64,000 bases of DNA from an uncultured Bacilli bacterium (GTDB taxonomy: Bacteria; Bacillota_I; Bacilli_A; RFN20; CAG-631). Made by a program: the position numbers and the translations under genes. Of this stretch, positions 1 through 7,007 are shown in pieces (positions within the stretch are counted from its first letter, which is position 1; every line of letters begins with the position of its first letter). The notes under the pieces are model-generated. The model was given only the letters and a program-made list of their open reading frames with translations, was not told the origin of the DNA and did no database searches. The stretch lies in assembly GCA_947599835.1 (NCBI GenBank), contig CANQFQ010000006.1, forward strand, positions 1 to 64,000, written 5' to 3'.

Positions 1-27
1 AATTCGTAAAAAAATCGATTCTTCATA

Positions 28-56
28 TTTTCAATATAGGAGATAAGTGATATAAT
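28..56 (+). promoter_or_regulatory. Candidate sigma-A promoter for ntdP-tdk
   Basis: A perfect -10 hexamer TATAAT (51-56) lies 17 bases after a weak -35, TTTTCA (28-33). It is followed closely by the GAGG ribosome binding site of ntdP. The -35 matches only four of six consensus bases. Confidence 0.5.
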
Positions 57-78
57 TTTAAACGTGAGGTTTAATAAA

Positions 79-612
79 ATGGCATTAAAAGAAATTGTTA
101 TTGTATCCTTTAAACATAATGGTAAAGTCCATCGCACATGGTATCAAACATATTTAATTCAAGAAAATGAAAACTATATTGTTTGTGGGAGTACGCATTC
201 TTTGGTCGTTGAAGCTGATGGTCGAAGATGGCGTGCCAATGAACCAGCAATTACAATATTTTTTAAAAACTTTTGGTTTAATGTTGTTTGTATGTTACGC
301 GATGAAGGAATTTTTTATTATGTAAATATGGCCTCGCCTTGTATTTATGAAAATGATTGCATTAAATATATTGATTATGATTTAGATTTTAAAGTGAATC
401 CAATGTATGATATTAAAGTGTTAGATGAATATGAGTATCGTAAACATCGTAAATTATTTGCTTATTCTGATCAATTGCATCACATTATTAAATCAAAATT
501 TAAAGAAATTAAAACGATGATTATGAATCATGATTTTCCGTTTGATCATGAAAGTATTCATCAATTTTATCAAGCATATGAAAAGATGATTGCTGAGGGG
601 GAAAATAAATGA
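79..612 (+). CDS. ntdP: Nucleoside tri-/diphosphatase Ntdp (DUF402, YgaC family)
   Basis: A 177-residue cytoplasmic protein of the DUF402 family. Its order of motifs matches B. subtilis YgaC and staphylococcal Ntdp: KHNGKVHRTW near the N-terminus, ADGRRW, FWFNVVCMLRDEG and YIDYDLD at about 97-103. Characterised relatives hydrolyse nucleoside tri- and diphosphates with divalent metal. The acidic YIDYDLD stretch fits the metal-binding site of that fold. I chose ATG 79 because GAGG at 66-69 is 9 nt upstream; the in-frame GTG at 64 overlaps that Shine-Dalgarno. The stop overlaps the tdk start, so the two nucleotide genes are translationally coupled. Confidence 0.85.
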   Translation: MALKEIVIVSFKHNGKVHRTWYQTYLIQENENYIVCGSTHSLVVEADGRRWRANEPAITIFFKNFWFNVVCMLRDEGIFYYVNMASPCIYENDCIKYIDYDLDFKVNPMYDIKVLDEYEYRKHRKLFAYSDQLHHIIKSKFKEIKTMIMNHDFPFDHESIHQFYQAYEKMIAEGENK

Positions 613-1211
613 TGTATAGACGTTATAATTTGGGATGGATTGAAGTTATCACAGGATGTATGTTTGCTGGTAAAACAGAAGAATTAATACAAAGAATACG
701 AGTTTTAGAATATGCAAAGCAAAAAATTCATGTTTTTAAACCTAGTATAGATAATCGGTATAGTGTGGATGAAATTGCTTCACATGCAGGAAGTCATTAT
801 CAAAGTTATGTTGTTTCTAATGATTTATCTCCAATAAGAAATACCATTAATAACCCTGATATTGATGTTGTCGTTATTGATGAAGTGCAATTTTTTGATT
901 TTGAAATTGTCGACATTTGCGAACAATTAGCCAATGCTAAAAAAAGAGTTATTGTTGCAGGGTTAGATACTGACTTTAGGGGCGAACCTTTTCCGGTTGT
1001 TGCCGCATTGATGGCTAAAGCTGAATTTGTAACTAAATTAAGTGCTGTTTGCACTAAATGTGGTGCTCCTGCTACGCGAACGCAACGTTTAATTAATGGC
1101 GAAGCGGCAAATTATGATGACCCTATTATTCTAGTAGGGGCCAAAGAATGCTATGAAGCAAGATGTCGTAAATGTCATAAAGTTAATTACCGAAAAAAAG
1201 ATCAAAAGTAA
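609..1211 (+). CDS. tdk: Thymidine kinase (type II)
   Basis: Thymidine kinase phosphorylates thymidine to dTMP in the pyrimidine salvage pathway. At 200 residues it has normal type II length. The P-loop GCMFAGKT is at 16-23, DEVQFF at 91-96, the GLDTDFRGEPF stretch near 118-128, and the four zinc cysteines are C148, C151, C186 and C189. The ATG at 609 overlaps the stop of ntdP in an ATGA arrangement behind a strong GAGGGGG; ATG 612 is an equally possible start. It converges on spoIIE. In Bacillus tdk sits elsewhere, so pairing with ntdP is a local arrangement suggesting joint control of nucleotide pools. Confidence 0.95.
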   Translation: MMYRRYNLGWIEVITGCMFAGKTEELIQRIRVLEYAKQKIHVFKPSIDNRYSVDEIASHAGSHYQSYVVSNDLSPIRNTINNPDIDVVVIDEVQFFDFEIVDICEQLANAKKRVIVAGLDTDFRGEPFPVVAALMAKAEFVTKLSAVCTKCGAPATRTQRLINGEAANYDDPIILVGAKECYEARCRKCHKVNYRKKDQK

Positions 1212-1257
1212 ACCATCATTAAAGTTGAAAATAAAACAAGATCAAATGAAATGTCTT

Positions 1258-3495
1258 TTATGCTTGATCTATGCGAATCAATGCTAAAGTGACATCATCT
1301 TTTGTTTGCTTCATTTCCATAAATTTTTCATATAATTCTTTTGTCAAAATTGATAGACAAGTTTCTTGGTTTTCTAAAAGCAGTGTTTTCATTTCTTCAT
1401 TATATTCATCCATCAATCCATCACTCATTAAATAAATGATATCGCCAGGTTGTAATTGGATTTCCATAACATTAGGAATGATTTTATCAACGATGCCAAT
1501 CGGGAGTGCATAATTTTCTATCACTTTCATTTCATGATCTCGTTGAATCAAACTTAAAAAAGCACCTGCTTTATAAAATTTTGCAATTAAAGTTGTTTGA
1601 TCAATTTCGATTAAGTCGATTGTTGTATATGTATCGTATTGATTTTTAAGTTTTAATAAAGAATTTGTAATCATCATTCCTTCAGTAGGGTTAAGGCCAG
1701 TTTTTATAGTCGAAAGTAAAACATCTAAAGTAAATTTACTTTCTTCATTTGCTTCTATACCATTTCCCATTCCATCACTAATGGCAAGATAGAATTTATT
1801 TTTATAACTACAATATTGAATTGAATCTCCACAATAAGAAGGATTTTTTCCATTTTGTTTGTAATAGAAAGTTATTCGTTGTTTTTTTGTTTCTTGAATG
1901 GATAAAACAATATAATTACTTATTAAATTATTTAAATGTATGTCGATAATTTCCATTGAACAATTTAATATGTGACTAATAATGGACATCACTTGGTTTT
2001 TAATTTGTTTGGTAGGACAATTGGCAATCGCAATATCAAAACGGTAATGATTTAAATCTGAAAAATTGTTAACATATAAAACATCATAATGATAATATTC
2101 TAATTCTTTTTTGATATTTTGATAAAATGAATTTGCGATAATGATACGATCCTCAAGTAAATGTTCTTTATAACTATCCATAATTTTACTAAATCCTAAA
2201 AATTGATTTGAAACAATATCCTTGAGTAAGCACAAATCATCTTTTTCAAATTGCTTGATTAAATAGCTTTGCATAAATTGGTCAATTAGTTTTAAATATG
2301 CATCGGCTTTTAGGCAATTTTTTTTAACATAATTGATTTTATTTTCATTTAAAGTATGCATAATTCCATCTTTAAGATAATTTAATAATAAATGATTCCC
2401 ATTTTGATGACAAAATTGATTTTTAAAACAATTTGCACAAAGTTTATCAAAAACTTCAATATTGGCTTGCTCTAAAATACGACTTTGTTTTGATTTAATA
2501 AATTGGTTAGATAAACTTTTAAATAAAGAAGAAAATTCTTCTAATTTTAGTGAAATATCTTGTTGGTTTTTTAAATACATTTCATAGTATTGATCTTTTT
2601 TAGTTATCGGCTTAAAAATAAAAGATGGAAGAAGTAAAATAATCAAAAGTGTAATGCCGGTTTCTACTATCTCATTGATTTGATTTGCACCCTTCATCGC
2701 AAAAATAAAAATAATGTTAGAAATAAGGTATAATAAAGCAACTCCCCATTTTTGTTTTTCTTTCATAAATCCAACAATAATTGCCGGTAAAATCATGATA
2801 AATAGATCGTTACCTAAAGGTATGTCTAGAACATAAAACGATAAATATAATGCGGCCCCAAAGGCTAAGGTTGCCTGAACACTCCCTTTAATTGCACAAA
2901 CGACGAGAAGTAATCGAAGGCATACGATACTTATACTTTGCTTTTGAAAAAAAGATAAATACAAAGAAAGTAATAAACAAGAAATGATTAACGCATTTTC
3001 ATTCTGATAGATGACACTTTTTAAAGGAAAAGTATGAATGATAAAAGCAAATAGAATACTTATAATGCAAGAAAATACTAGAATGGTAGAAAGCGTTAAA
3101 TAATGGATCGAATGATTAAAAATTTGATAGCATAAATAAGTAAAAAAGATTGAAAATGTGCTACTAAAAGTATGGTTTACAATACTTTTAATTTTAAATA
3201 GTTTAAAAATGAAATAAATTATAAAATATAGGCATATGGCTAGAGCACTATAATATGTATTTTGATTGTAAGTAAGAATAGAACTGATGGTTAGACCTAA
3301 CACGGAAAATAAAAAATAATCAATACCGATAAAAAAACAAAAGGAGAACAAAGGCACTATAAATAAAATTTGAAGATTTTCAAACGTGAATAATGGTGCC
3401 AATAAACTACAAATGATGACAATGATAATTTTAAATAAGTAAATGTAATTTCTTTGCCGATTTTGTTTTTTTTCAATGTTTTCTAAGGTTGTCAT
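1258..3495 (-). CDS. spoIIE: Stage II sporulation protein E, PP2C-type phosphatase
   Basis: SpoIIE dephosphorylates the anti-anti-sigma factor SpoIIAA to activate sigma-F in the forespore and acts at the polar septum. The first 310 or so residues hold about ten hydrophobic helices. A middle region follows with a Cys cluster (CANCFKNQFC), then a C-terminal PP2C domain. Metal-binding motifs are visible: DGMGNG at 574-579, SDG with D692, and KDDVT near 732-736. The protein has 745 residues against about 827 in B. subtilis. ATG 3495 follows an AGGGTGAT ribosome binding site. It is the last gene of the spoVT-yabPQ cluster and has its own Spo0A-like promoter. Confidence 0.95.
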   Translation of the reverse strand: MTTLENIEKKQNRQRNYIYLFKIIIVIICSLLAPLFTFENLQILFIVPLFSFCFFIGIDYFLFSVLGLTISSILTYNQNTYYSALAICLYFIIYFIFKLFKIKSIVNHTFSSTFSIFFTYLCYQIFNHSIHYLTLSTILVFSCIISILFAFIIHTFPLKSVIYQNENALIISCLLLSLYLSFFQKQSISIVCLRLLLVVCAIKGSVQATLAFGAALYLSFYVLDIPLGNDLFIMILPAIIVGFMKEKQKWGVALLYLISNIIFIFAMKGANQINEIVETGITLLIILLLPSFIFKPITKKDQYYEMYLKNQQDISLKLEEFSSLFKSLSNQFIKSKQSRILEQANIEVFDKLCANCFKNQFCHQNGNHLLLNYLKDGIMHTLNENKINYVKKNCLKADAYLKLIDQFMQSYLIKQFEKDDLCLLKDIVSNQFLGFSKIMDSYKEHLLEDRIIIANSFYQNIKKELEYYHYDVLYVNNFSDLNHYRFDIAIANCPTKQIKNQVMSIISHILNCSMEIIDIHLNNLISNYIVLSIQETKKQRITFYYKQNGKNPSYCGDSIQYCSYKNKFYLAISDGMGNGIEANEESKFTLDVLLSTIKTGLNPTEGMMITNSLLKLKNQYDTYTTIDLIEIDQTTLIAKFYKAGAFLSLIQRDHEMKVIENYALPIGIVDKIIPNVMEIQLQPGDIIYLMSDGLMDEYNEEMKTLLLENQETCLSILTKELYEKFMEMKQTKDDVTLALIRIDQA

Positions 3496-3511
3496 AATAT
3501 CACCCTAGGAT

Positions 3512-3545
3512 AGTATAAAAAAACAGTCCTAAAAAGATTGTCGAA
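3512..3545 (-). promoter_or_regulatory. spoIIE promoter with Spo0A box
   Basis: On the minus strand an exact 0A box, TTCGACAA (3538-3545), is followed after 20 bp by TATACT (3512-3517). The distance from box to -10 resembles the stretched spacing at Spo0A-activated sigma-A promoters such as B. subtilis spoIIE and spoIIG. The -10 is only 6 nt before the ribosome binding site, so the leader would be very short. Confidence 0.65.
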
Positions 3546-3582
3546 AGAAGATAAAATCGCAAAAAAATCTACAAATAATGAA

Positions 3583-3714
3583 TTAAATGACTTGGATTAA
3601 ATAGCGAATCAAGAAAAAAGCGGCCATTAAAAAACAAATGCAACTAATTGCAATGCAAAGAATAATTTTAATTTTGCTTTTTATGGGCTGCTTTTTCTTG
3701 AATTCGTTTTGCAT
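3583..3714 (-). CDS. 43-residue single-pass membrane protein at the divIC position
   Basis: A small open reading frame of 43 codons begins inside the 3' end of yabQ (ATG at 3714) and ends before spoIIE. The predicted peptide has a basic N-terminus (KKKQPIKSKIK) and one hydrophobic helix at about residues 17-36, then stops. In Bacillus the gene between yabQ and spoIIE is divIC, whose product has exactly this start followed by an extracellular coiled coil. The coiled coil is missing here and the remaining spacer of about 90 bp is too short to hold it. It may be a divIC remnant, a real micropeptide, or chance; the ribosome binding site is weak. Confidence 0.4.
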   Translation of the reverse strand: MQNEFKKKQPIKSKIKIILCIAISCICFLMAAFFLIRYLIQVI

Positions 3715-4114
3715 TCTTTTCATAAATCCGATTCCTTAATTTTAATATCTTTATTTTTATTATATCCTTTTTTTTAGAAAAGAAAAGATGAATTTTTGAT
3801 AGTTTATGTTCAATTTTACCGACAATTTTTTCATATATACAAAGTAATGGAAAAGATAGAAATTTCATGTAAATGAAACCACCCAAAATTAAAAATAAAG
3901 GCATATAAATACTTAAAATAGCATCGTTAATCAAGAAAAGAATAAAAAAGTAAATCGTACTTAATACGCTAAAGAAAATTAGTTCTAAAACAAAACGAAC
4001 TAATTTTCCTCTAATTTTATAAAAAGTGCGGTTAAAAATGTCATAACAGGCTAAAAAAATCATTCCAAATAGCAATGAAAAGAGGATAACTTGAAATTGT
4101 TGACCTAAATTCAT
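3668..4114 (-). CDS. yabQ: Spore cortex biosynthesis protein YabQ
   Basis: YabQ is a mother-cell membrane protein needed for spore cortex formation. This 148-residue protein has about four hydrophobic helices in its first two thirds, then a basic, lysine-rich tail. It is shorter than B. subtilis YabQ (about 211 residues). Assignment rests on the membrane profile together with its place between yabP and spoIIE. Its ATG overlaps the TAA of yabP by one base, so the two are translationally coupled. Confidence 0.8.
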   Translation of the reverse strand: MNLGQQFQVILFSLLFGMIFLACYDIFNRTFYKIRGKLVRFVLELIFFSVLSTIYFFILFLINDAILSIYMPLFLILGGFIYMKFLSFPLLCIYEKIVGKIEHKLSKIHLFFSKKKDIIKIKILKLRNRIYEKNAKRIQEKAAHKKQN

Positions 4115-4422
4115 TATTTAAAAAGTTTTGTAAAAAAGTTTTCTTTTTTTGTTTTTGCCTCGTTGGAATCGGATTTTTTATCTTGAATATAACTGATTTG
4201 ATCAATTTGTCCTTTAATTTGTAAAATGCCATTATCGGTATCCATTTTTGAAATGGTTAAATCCTTACCCTTAATATGAACGGTACCATAAGGACTTGAA
4301 ATTAAAAATTCTTGGTTGTCAAAACTTTGAATCGTTTTAACTCCTGATAAATCTAAAAGATTGCGATCTTTTAAGGTAATCGTATGATTTTGTTGAACTA
4401 AATTTGTGAATTGTTCTTCCAT
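4114..4422 (-). CDS. yabP: Sporulation protein YabP
   Basis: A 102-residue protein of the YabP/YqfC family, whose members are sigma-E-dependent sporulation proteins; YabP is co-transcribed with yabQ. The family pattern is visible: NHTITLKDRNLLDLSGV, then a short beta-rich stretch (FLISSPYGTVHIKG) and KMDTDNGILQIKG. I chose ATG 4422 because GGGAGG lies 7 nt upstream. Another ATG at 4437 would place the ribosome binding site inside the gene. A sigma-E-like promoter lies directly upstream. A second family member, yqfC, is at 5856. Confidence 0.88.
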   Translation of the reverse strand: MEEQFTNLVQQNHTITLKDRNLLDLSGVKTIQSFDNQEFLISSPYGTVHIKGKDLTISKMDTDNGILQIKGQIDQISYIQDKKSDSNEAKTKKENFFTKLFK

Positions 4423-4470
4423 AAAAAAACCTCCCATTCAAACTTTATGTTTGACTATCGGAGGATATGA
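4423..4470 (-). promoter_or_regulatory. Sigma-E-like promoter and SD-sequestering hairpin before yabP
   Basis: On the minus strand, TCATATC (4464-4470), a 14-nt spacer and CATAAAGT (4442-4449) match the sigma-E pattern. GGGAGG (4431-4436) follows the -10 after 6 nt and is followed by seven T. The same region folds: CCTCC in the end of rqcP pairs with GGAGG, and TCAAAC pairs with GTTTGA. Read-through RNA from rqcP would therefore meet a terminator-like hairpin that also hides the ribosome binding site. Confidence 0.6.
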
Positions 4471-4720
4471 CTTCTTCTTTTAAAATGCGATAAAGGGATA
4501 TCACAGCATCTTTTGAAGTAAAATGCGGATCAATACTTAAAACTTGAATGGTAATTTTTTTATTTCCTAAAGAAAGAATGATGGTATCACCAATATTGAC
4601 TTGAGAAGCAGGCTTTGCAACACGACCATTGAGTAAGACTTGTCCAAAAGAAATAATATCTTTACTGACAACTCTTCGTTTAATTATTCTACAAAGTTTT
4701 AAATATTTATCTAGACGCAT
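4445..4720 (-). CDS. rqcP: S4-domain ribosome quality-control protein RqcP (YabO)
   Basis: A 91-residue S4 RNA-binding protein. RqcP (YabO) works with RqcH on stalled 50S subunits, stabilising the peptidyl-tRNA during C-terminal alanine tailing. MRLDKYLKLCRIIKRR at the start, then VLLNGRVAKPASQVNIGD, is the typical S4 signature and matches YabO in length and position. The start at 4720 follows GGTGATT; an upstream in-frame ATG at 4738 lacks a site. It sits between spoVT and yabP as in Bacillus. RqcH is not in this window. Confidence 0.85.
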   Translation of the reverse strand: MRLDKYLKLCRIIKRRVVSKDIISFGQVLLNGRVAKPASQVNIGDTIILSLGNKKITIQVLSIDPHFTSKDAVISLYRILKEEVISSDSQT

Positions 4721-4754
4721 AGAATCACCATTTGTCATTATAACCTAATTGAAA

Positions 4755-5279
4755 CTAACTATCTAGTTGTTTTAAAATAAATTTTTTAAAATATAAGGCA
4801 ATTTCATTTTCACAATTTTGTAATGATCGATCGTTTTCAAGTAAAATAAACAAGCCATGTAATATTTCACGGCAATATAGAGGAAAAATATAACCTAATC
4901 GCTCTTCGTTATGTCCCGATATAATTTGAAAGTTTTTCTTTTTTACTAAATTTTGTTGCATCACATCATTGATTAAAGTTTTATCAATATATTGTTCTAT
5001 ATAAAATTCGCTTCCTTTACCATAACTTACGATAATTTTATCTGTATCCGCAATGATAATTGTGGCTCCACTAAATTCGTTAATGACTTTAGCAATATTA
5101 AATAACTCTTCTTCCATACCAAATAAAGTAGAAAATTTTTTTAAAATAATTTTGTTATTTTCGTCCATATAAATTTCTACATTGTCTCCAGTATTGATGC
5201 GTAAATTTTTACGAATCTCTTTTGGAATAACAATTCTTCCTAGTTCATCTATTCTTCTTACAATGCCCGTTTCTTTCAT
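4755..5279 (-). CDS. spoVT: Stage V sporulation protein T
   Basis: SpoVT is an AbrB-family transcription factor that tunes sigma-G-dependent genes in the forespore. The N-terminal swapped-hairpin DNA-binding domain is clear (TGIVRRIDELGRIVIPKEIRK), followed by a GAF-like domain of about 120 residues. At 174 residues it is close to the B. subtilis length (178). ATG 5279 is preceded by GAGGTGA. A CATACTA element lies just upstream, as expected for forespore control. It heads the minus-strand cluster ending in spoIIE. Confidence 0.95.
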   Translation of the reverse strand: MKETGIVRRIDELGRIVIPKEIRKNLRINTGDNVEIYMDENNKIILKKFSTLFGMEEELFNIAKVINEFSGATIIIADTDKIIVSYGKGSEFYIEQYIDKTLINDVMQQNLVKKKNFQIISGHNEERLGYIFPLYCREILHGLFILLENDRSLQNCENEIALYFKKFILKQLDS

Positions 5280-5295
5280 AAAGTCACCTCTAAAT

Positions 5296-5302
5296 TAGTA
5301 TG
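5296..5302 (-). promoter_or_regulatory. Possible sigma-G -10 element of spoVT
   Basis: CATACTA on the minus strand is a perfect match to the sigma-G -10 consensus and lies five bases before the GAGGTGA ribosome binding site. A good -35 (TGAATA-like) at the right distance was not found; ATTATA at about 17 bp is the nearest. Low certainty. Confidence 0.35.
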
Positions 5303-5425
5303 TGTATAATTTAAAAATTTATAATTTCAATGATTAAAAATAACTTGAAACGAATTTTGGAATAAATAAATGGAAATCATTGCCAAAAAGTAATCCTTTT
5401 CTAATATTTTTTTTCGATTTTTTAC

Positions 5426-5455
5426 TTGACTTTTAGTATTAAAAAAAATTATACT
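5426..5455 (+). promoter_or_regulatory. Sigma-A promoter of rpsU
   Basis: TTGACT (5426-5431) and TATACT (5450-5455) are separated by 18 bp, a strong housekeeping promoter pointing into rpsU. Confidence 0.75.
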
Positions 5456-5496
5456 TATGTAGTAAAGATTATTTGCTTCGGAAGGGGGGAAATCAT

Positions 5497-5676
5497 ATGC
5501 CAAAAACTGTTGTTCGTGAAAATGAAACACTTGATGATGCTTTACGTCGTTTCAAAAGACAAGTTACTAAAGCTGGAACTCTCGCTGAAGCACGAAAAAG
5601 AGAATTCTATTTAAAACCTGGAATTCGTAAAAAATTAAAATCTGAGCAAGCTCGTCGTAAGGGTTATGGTCGCTAG
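5497..5676 (+). CDS. rpsU: 30S ribosomal protein S21
   Basis: S21 is a small basic protein of the 30S subunit, here 59 residues. The start [21 protein letters not shown] and the tail [12 protein letters not shown] are typical. ATG 5497 follows GAAGGGGGG, a very strong ribosome binding site; a longer reading frame beginning at 5473 would run through that site. It has its own promoter and terminator and so is a single-gene unit, although Bacillus often couples it to yqeY, which is absent here. Confidence 0.95.
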   Translation: MPKTVVRENETLDDALRRFKRQVTKAGTLAEARKREFYLKPGIRKKLKSEQARRKGYGR

Positions 5677-5705
5677 GTTTTAGTTTAAAACAGTGTTTGA
5701 TTAAT

Positions 5706-5738
5706 AAAAGGGTGTCATGTGATTGCACTCTTTTTTTT
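5706..5738 (+). terminator. Rho-independent terminator of rpsU
   Basis: AAAAGGGTG (5706-5714) pairs with CACTCTTTT (5726-5734), including one G-U pair. The loop has 11 nt and a run of eight T follows. Confidence 0.85.
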
Positions 5739-5810
5739 GTTTCAAGAATCCATCCCTTTAAAATGTATTTAAACAGAAAAAATGAATAGGTAATTTTATT
5801 ATTATTTTTA

Positions 5811-5839
5811 TACTATTTTTACTTCTTTTATCATAATTT
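5811..5839 (+). promoter_or_regulatory. Sigma-E-like promoter of yqfC-yqfD
   Basis: TACTATT (5811-5817), a 14-nt spacer and CATAATTT (5832-5839) match the sigma-E layout, with six of seven -35 positions fitting. The GAGGTGAG ribosome binding site of yqfC begins 5 nt later. B. subtilis yqfC and yqfD are sigma-E genes, which supports the call. Confidence 0.5.
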
Positions 5840-5855
5840 TTAAAGAGGTGAGATC

Positions 5856-6068
5856 ATGATTTATATTGAAGAAAATAAAATGAGAATTCAGAAATTTAGT
5901 AAAATACTTAGAGTCAGTGATCATTGCATTATCGTAGCTTTAAAAAATAAGAAAATCATGATTGAAGGTATAAAACTATGTATTACTTATTTAGAAAAGA
6001 CAGAAATTATTATTGTCGGTGATTTTATACTTTTAAAATTTCATGATATTGGAGAAATGATTGCATGA
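5856..6068 (+). CDS. yqfC: Sporulation protein YqfC
   Basis: A 70-residue YabP/YqfC-family protein of unknown biochemical activity, expressed in the mother cell in Bacillus. It shares with yabP the short beta-rich pattern (HCIIVALKNKKIMIEGIKLCI ... IVGDFILLKF). It is shorter than B. subtilis YqfC (about 93 residues). ATG 5856 follows GAGGTGAG. Its TGA overlaps the ATG of yqfD (ATGA), the expected yqfC-yqfD pair. Confidence 0.8.
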   Translation: MIYIEENKMRIQKFSKILRVSDHCIIVALKNKKIMIEGIKLCITYLEKTEIIIVGDFILLKFHDIGEMIA

Positions 6069-7000
6069 AATCCTTAGATTATTATGAAATTAGAATTTTT
6101 GATATCTGTCGTGGATTAAATGATTTAAAAGCGAATAAAGTCACAATTTATAATTTACATAAAACGGATGCGTATACTTATCAATTTTTAGCTTCTCCGT
6201 ATTGTCGAAATCGTATCAAAAAAGTTTTTGTTAACCCTAAAATTATAAAAAAAGTGGGTTTATTTCATGTTTTTGAAAATTTTTTTAAATTTAAAACAAC
6301 ATTAATTGCTTTAGTATTTTCTATTGCCTTATTTTTTTTATATAGTAATCGGATATGGAAAATTGAAATATTTGGTAACGCCAAGCAATTATATCCAATG
6401 ATTCAAGAAACTTTGAAAAAAAATCATATTCAAGTTGGAATGAGTAAAATGAATGATGATGCTCTTTTAGTCATTGAGGAAAAAATGCTTTATGAATTAA
6501 AAGATAAAGTGGAATGGTTAGAATTAAGAAAACATGGATCTACGATTACCGCTAAATTTTTAATAAAAAGAACATTGAATCCACCTATATTGTTAAATAA
6601 TTCTTTATATGCAACAAAAGATGGTGTGATATGTGCATTTGATATAAAAAATGGTGAAAAAATGGTAAAAATTAATGATTATGTTAAAAAAGGAGATTTA
6701 CTCGTTCGAGATGTGGTTACGACAGATCAAAATCAAGATGTTTATGTAGGGACGTATGGTGCAGTTTATGCTTATACTTGGTATATTGTGGATTTAACCT
6801 ATACGATGAAAGAAGCAGAAATTTATGATGAAGTAAGTATTTTTACAAAATTACTGATACAAGCTAGAAGTGATATTTCAAAAAACTTTGATAAAAATGA
6901 AAGCATTCATAAAGAAAATGTGTTAAAATTTATTAAAGAGGGTAGAATGATTCATATGCGTGTACATTTTACTTGTATTGAAGATATCACAAAGGAATGA
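6065..7000 (+). CDS. yqfD: Sporulation protein YqfD
   Basis: YqfD is a sigma-E-dependent membrane protein required for efficient sporulation, with unknown mechanism. This copy has 311 residues against about 398 in B. subtilis. It shows an N-terminal soluble part, a single hydrophobic helix at about residues 80-98, and an external region containing the family stretch VYVGTYGAVYAYTWY. The C-terminus appears trimmed. It overlaps yqfC and is followed 7 nt later by phoH, as in Bacillus. Confidence 0.8.
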   Translation: MKSLDYYEIRIFDICRGLNDLKANKVTIYNLHKTDAYTYQFLASPYCRNRIKKVFVNPKIIKKVGLFHVFENFFKFKTTLIALVFSIALFFLYSNRIWKIEIFGNAKQLYPMIQETLKKNHIQVGMSKMNDDALLVIEEKMLYELKDKVEWLELRKHGSTITAKFLIKRTLNPPILLNNSLYATKDGVICAFDIKNGEKMVKINDYVKKGDLLVRDVVTTDQNQDVYVGTYGAVYAYTWYIVDLTYTMKEAEIYDEVSIFTKLLIQARSDISKNFDKNESIHKENVLKFIKEGRMIHMRVHFTCIEDITKE

Positions 7001-7007
7001 TCGAAGA

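Noticed and set aside
1239-1270. AGATCAA/TTGATCT inverted repeat between tdk and spoIIE as a shared terminator
   Set aside because: The loop of about 17 nt is long, no T tract follows on either strand, and one arm is inside the spoIIE coding region.
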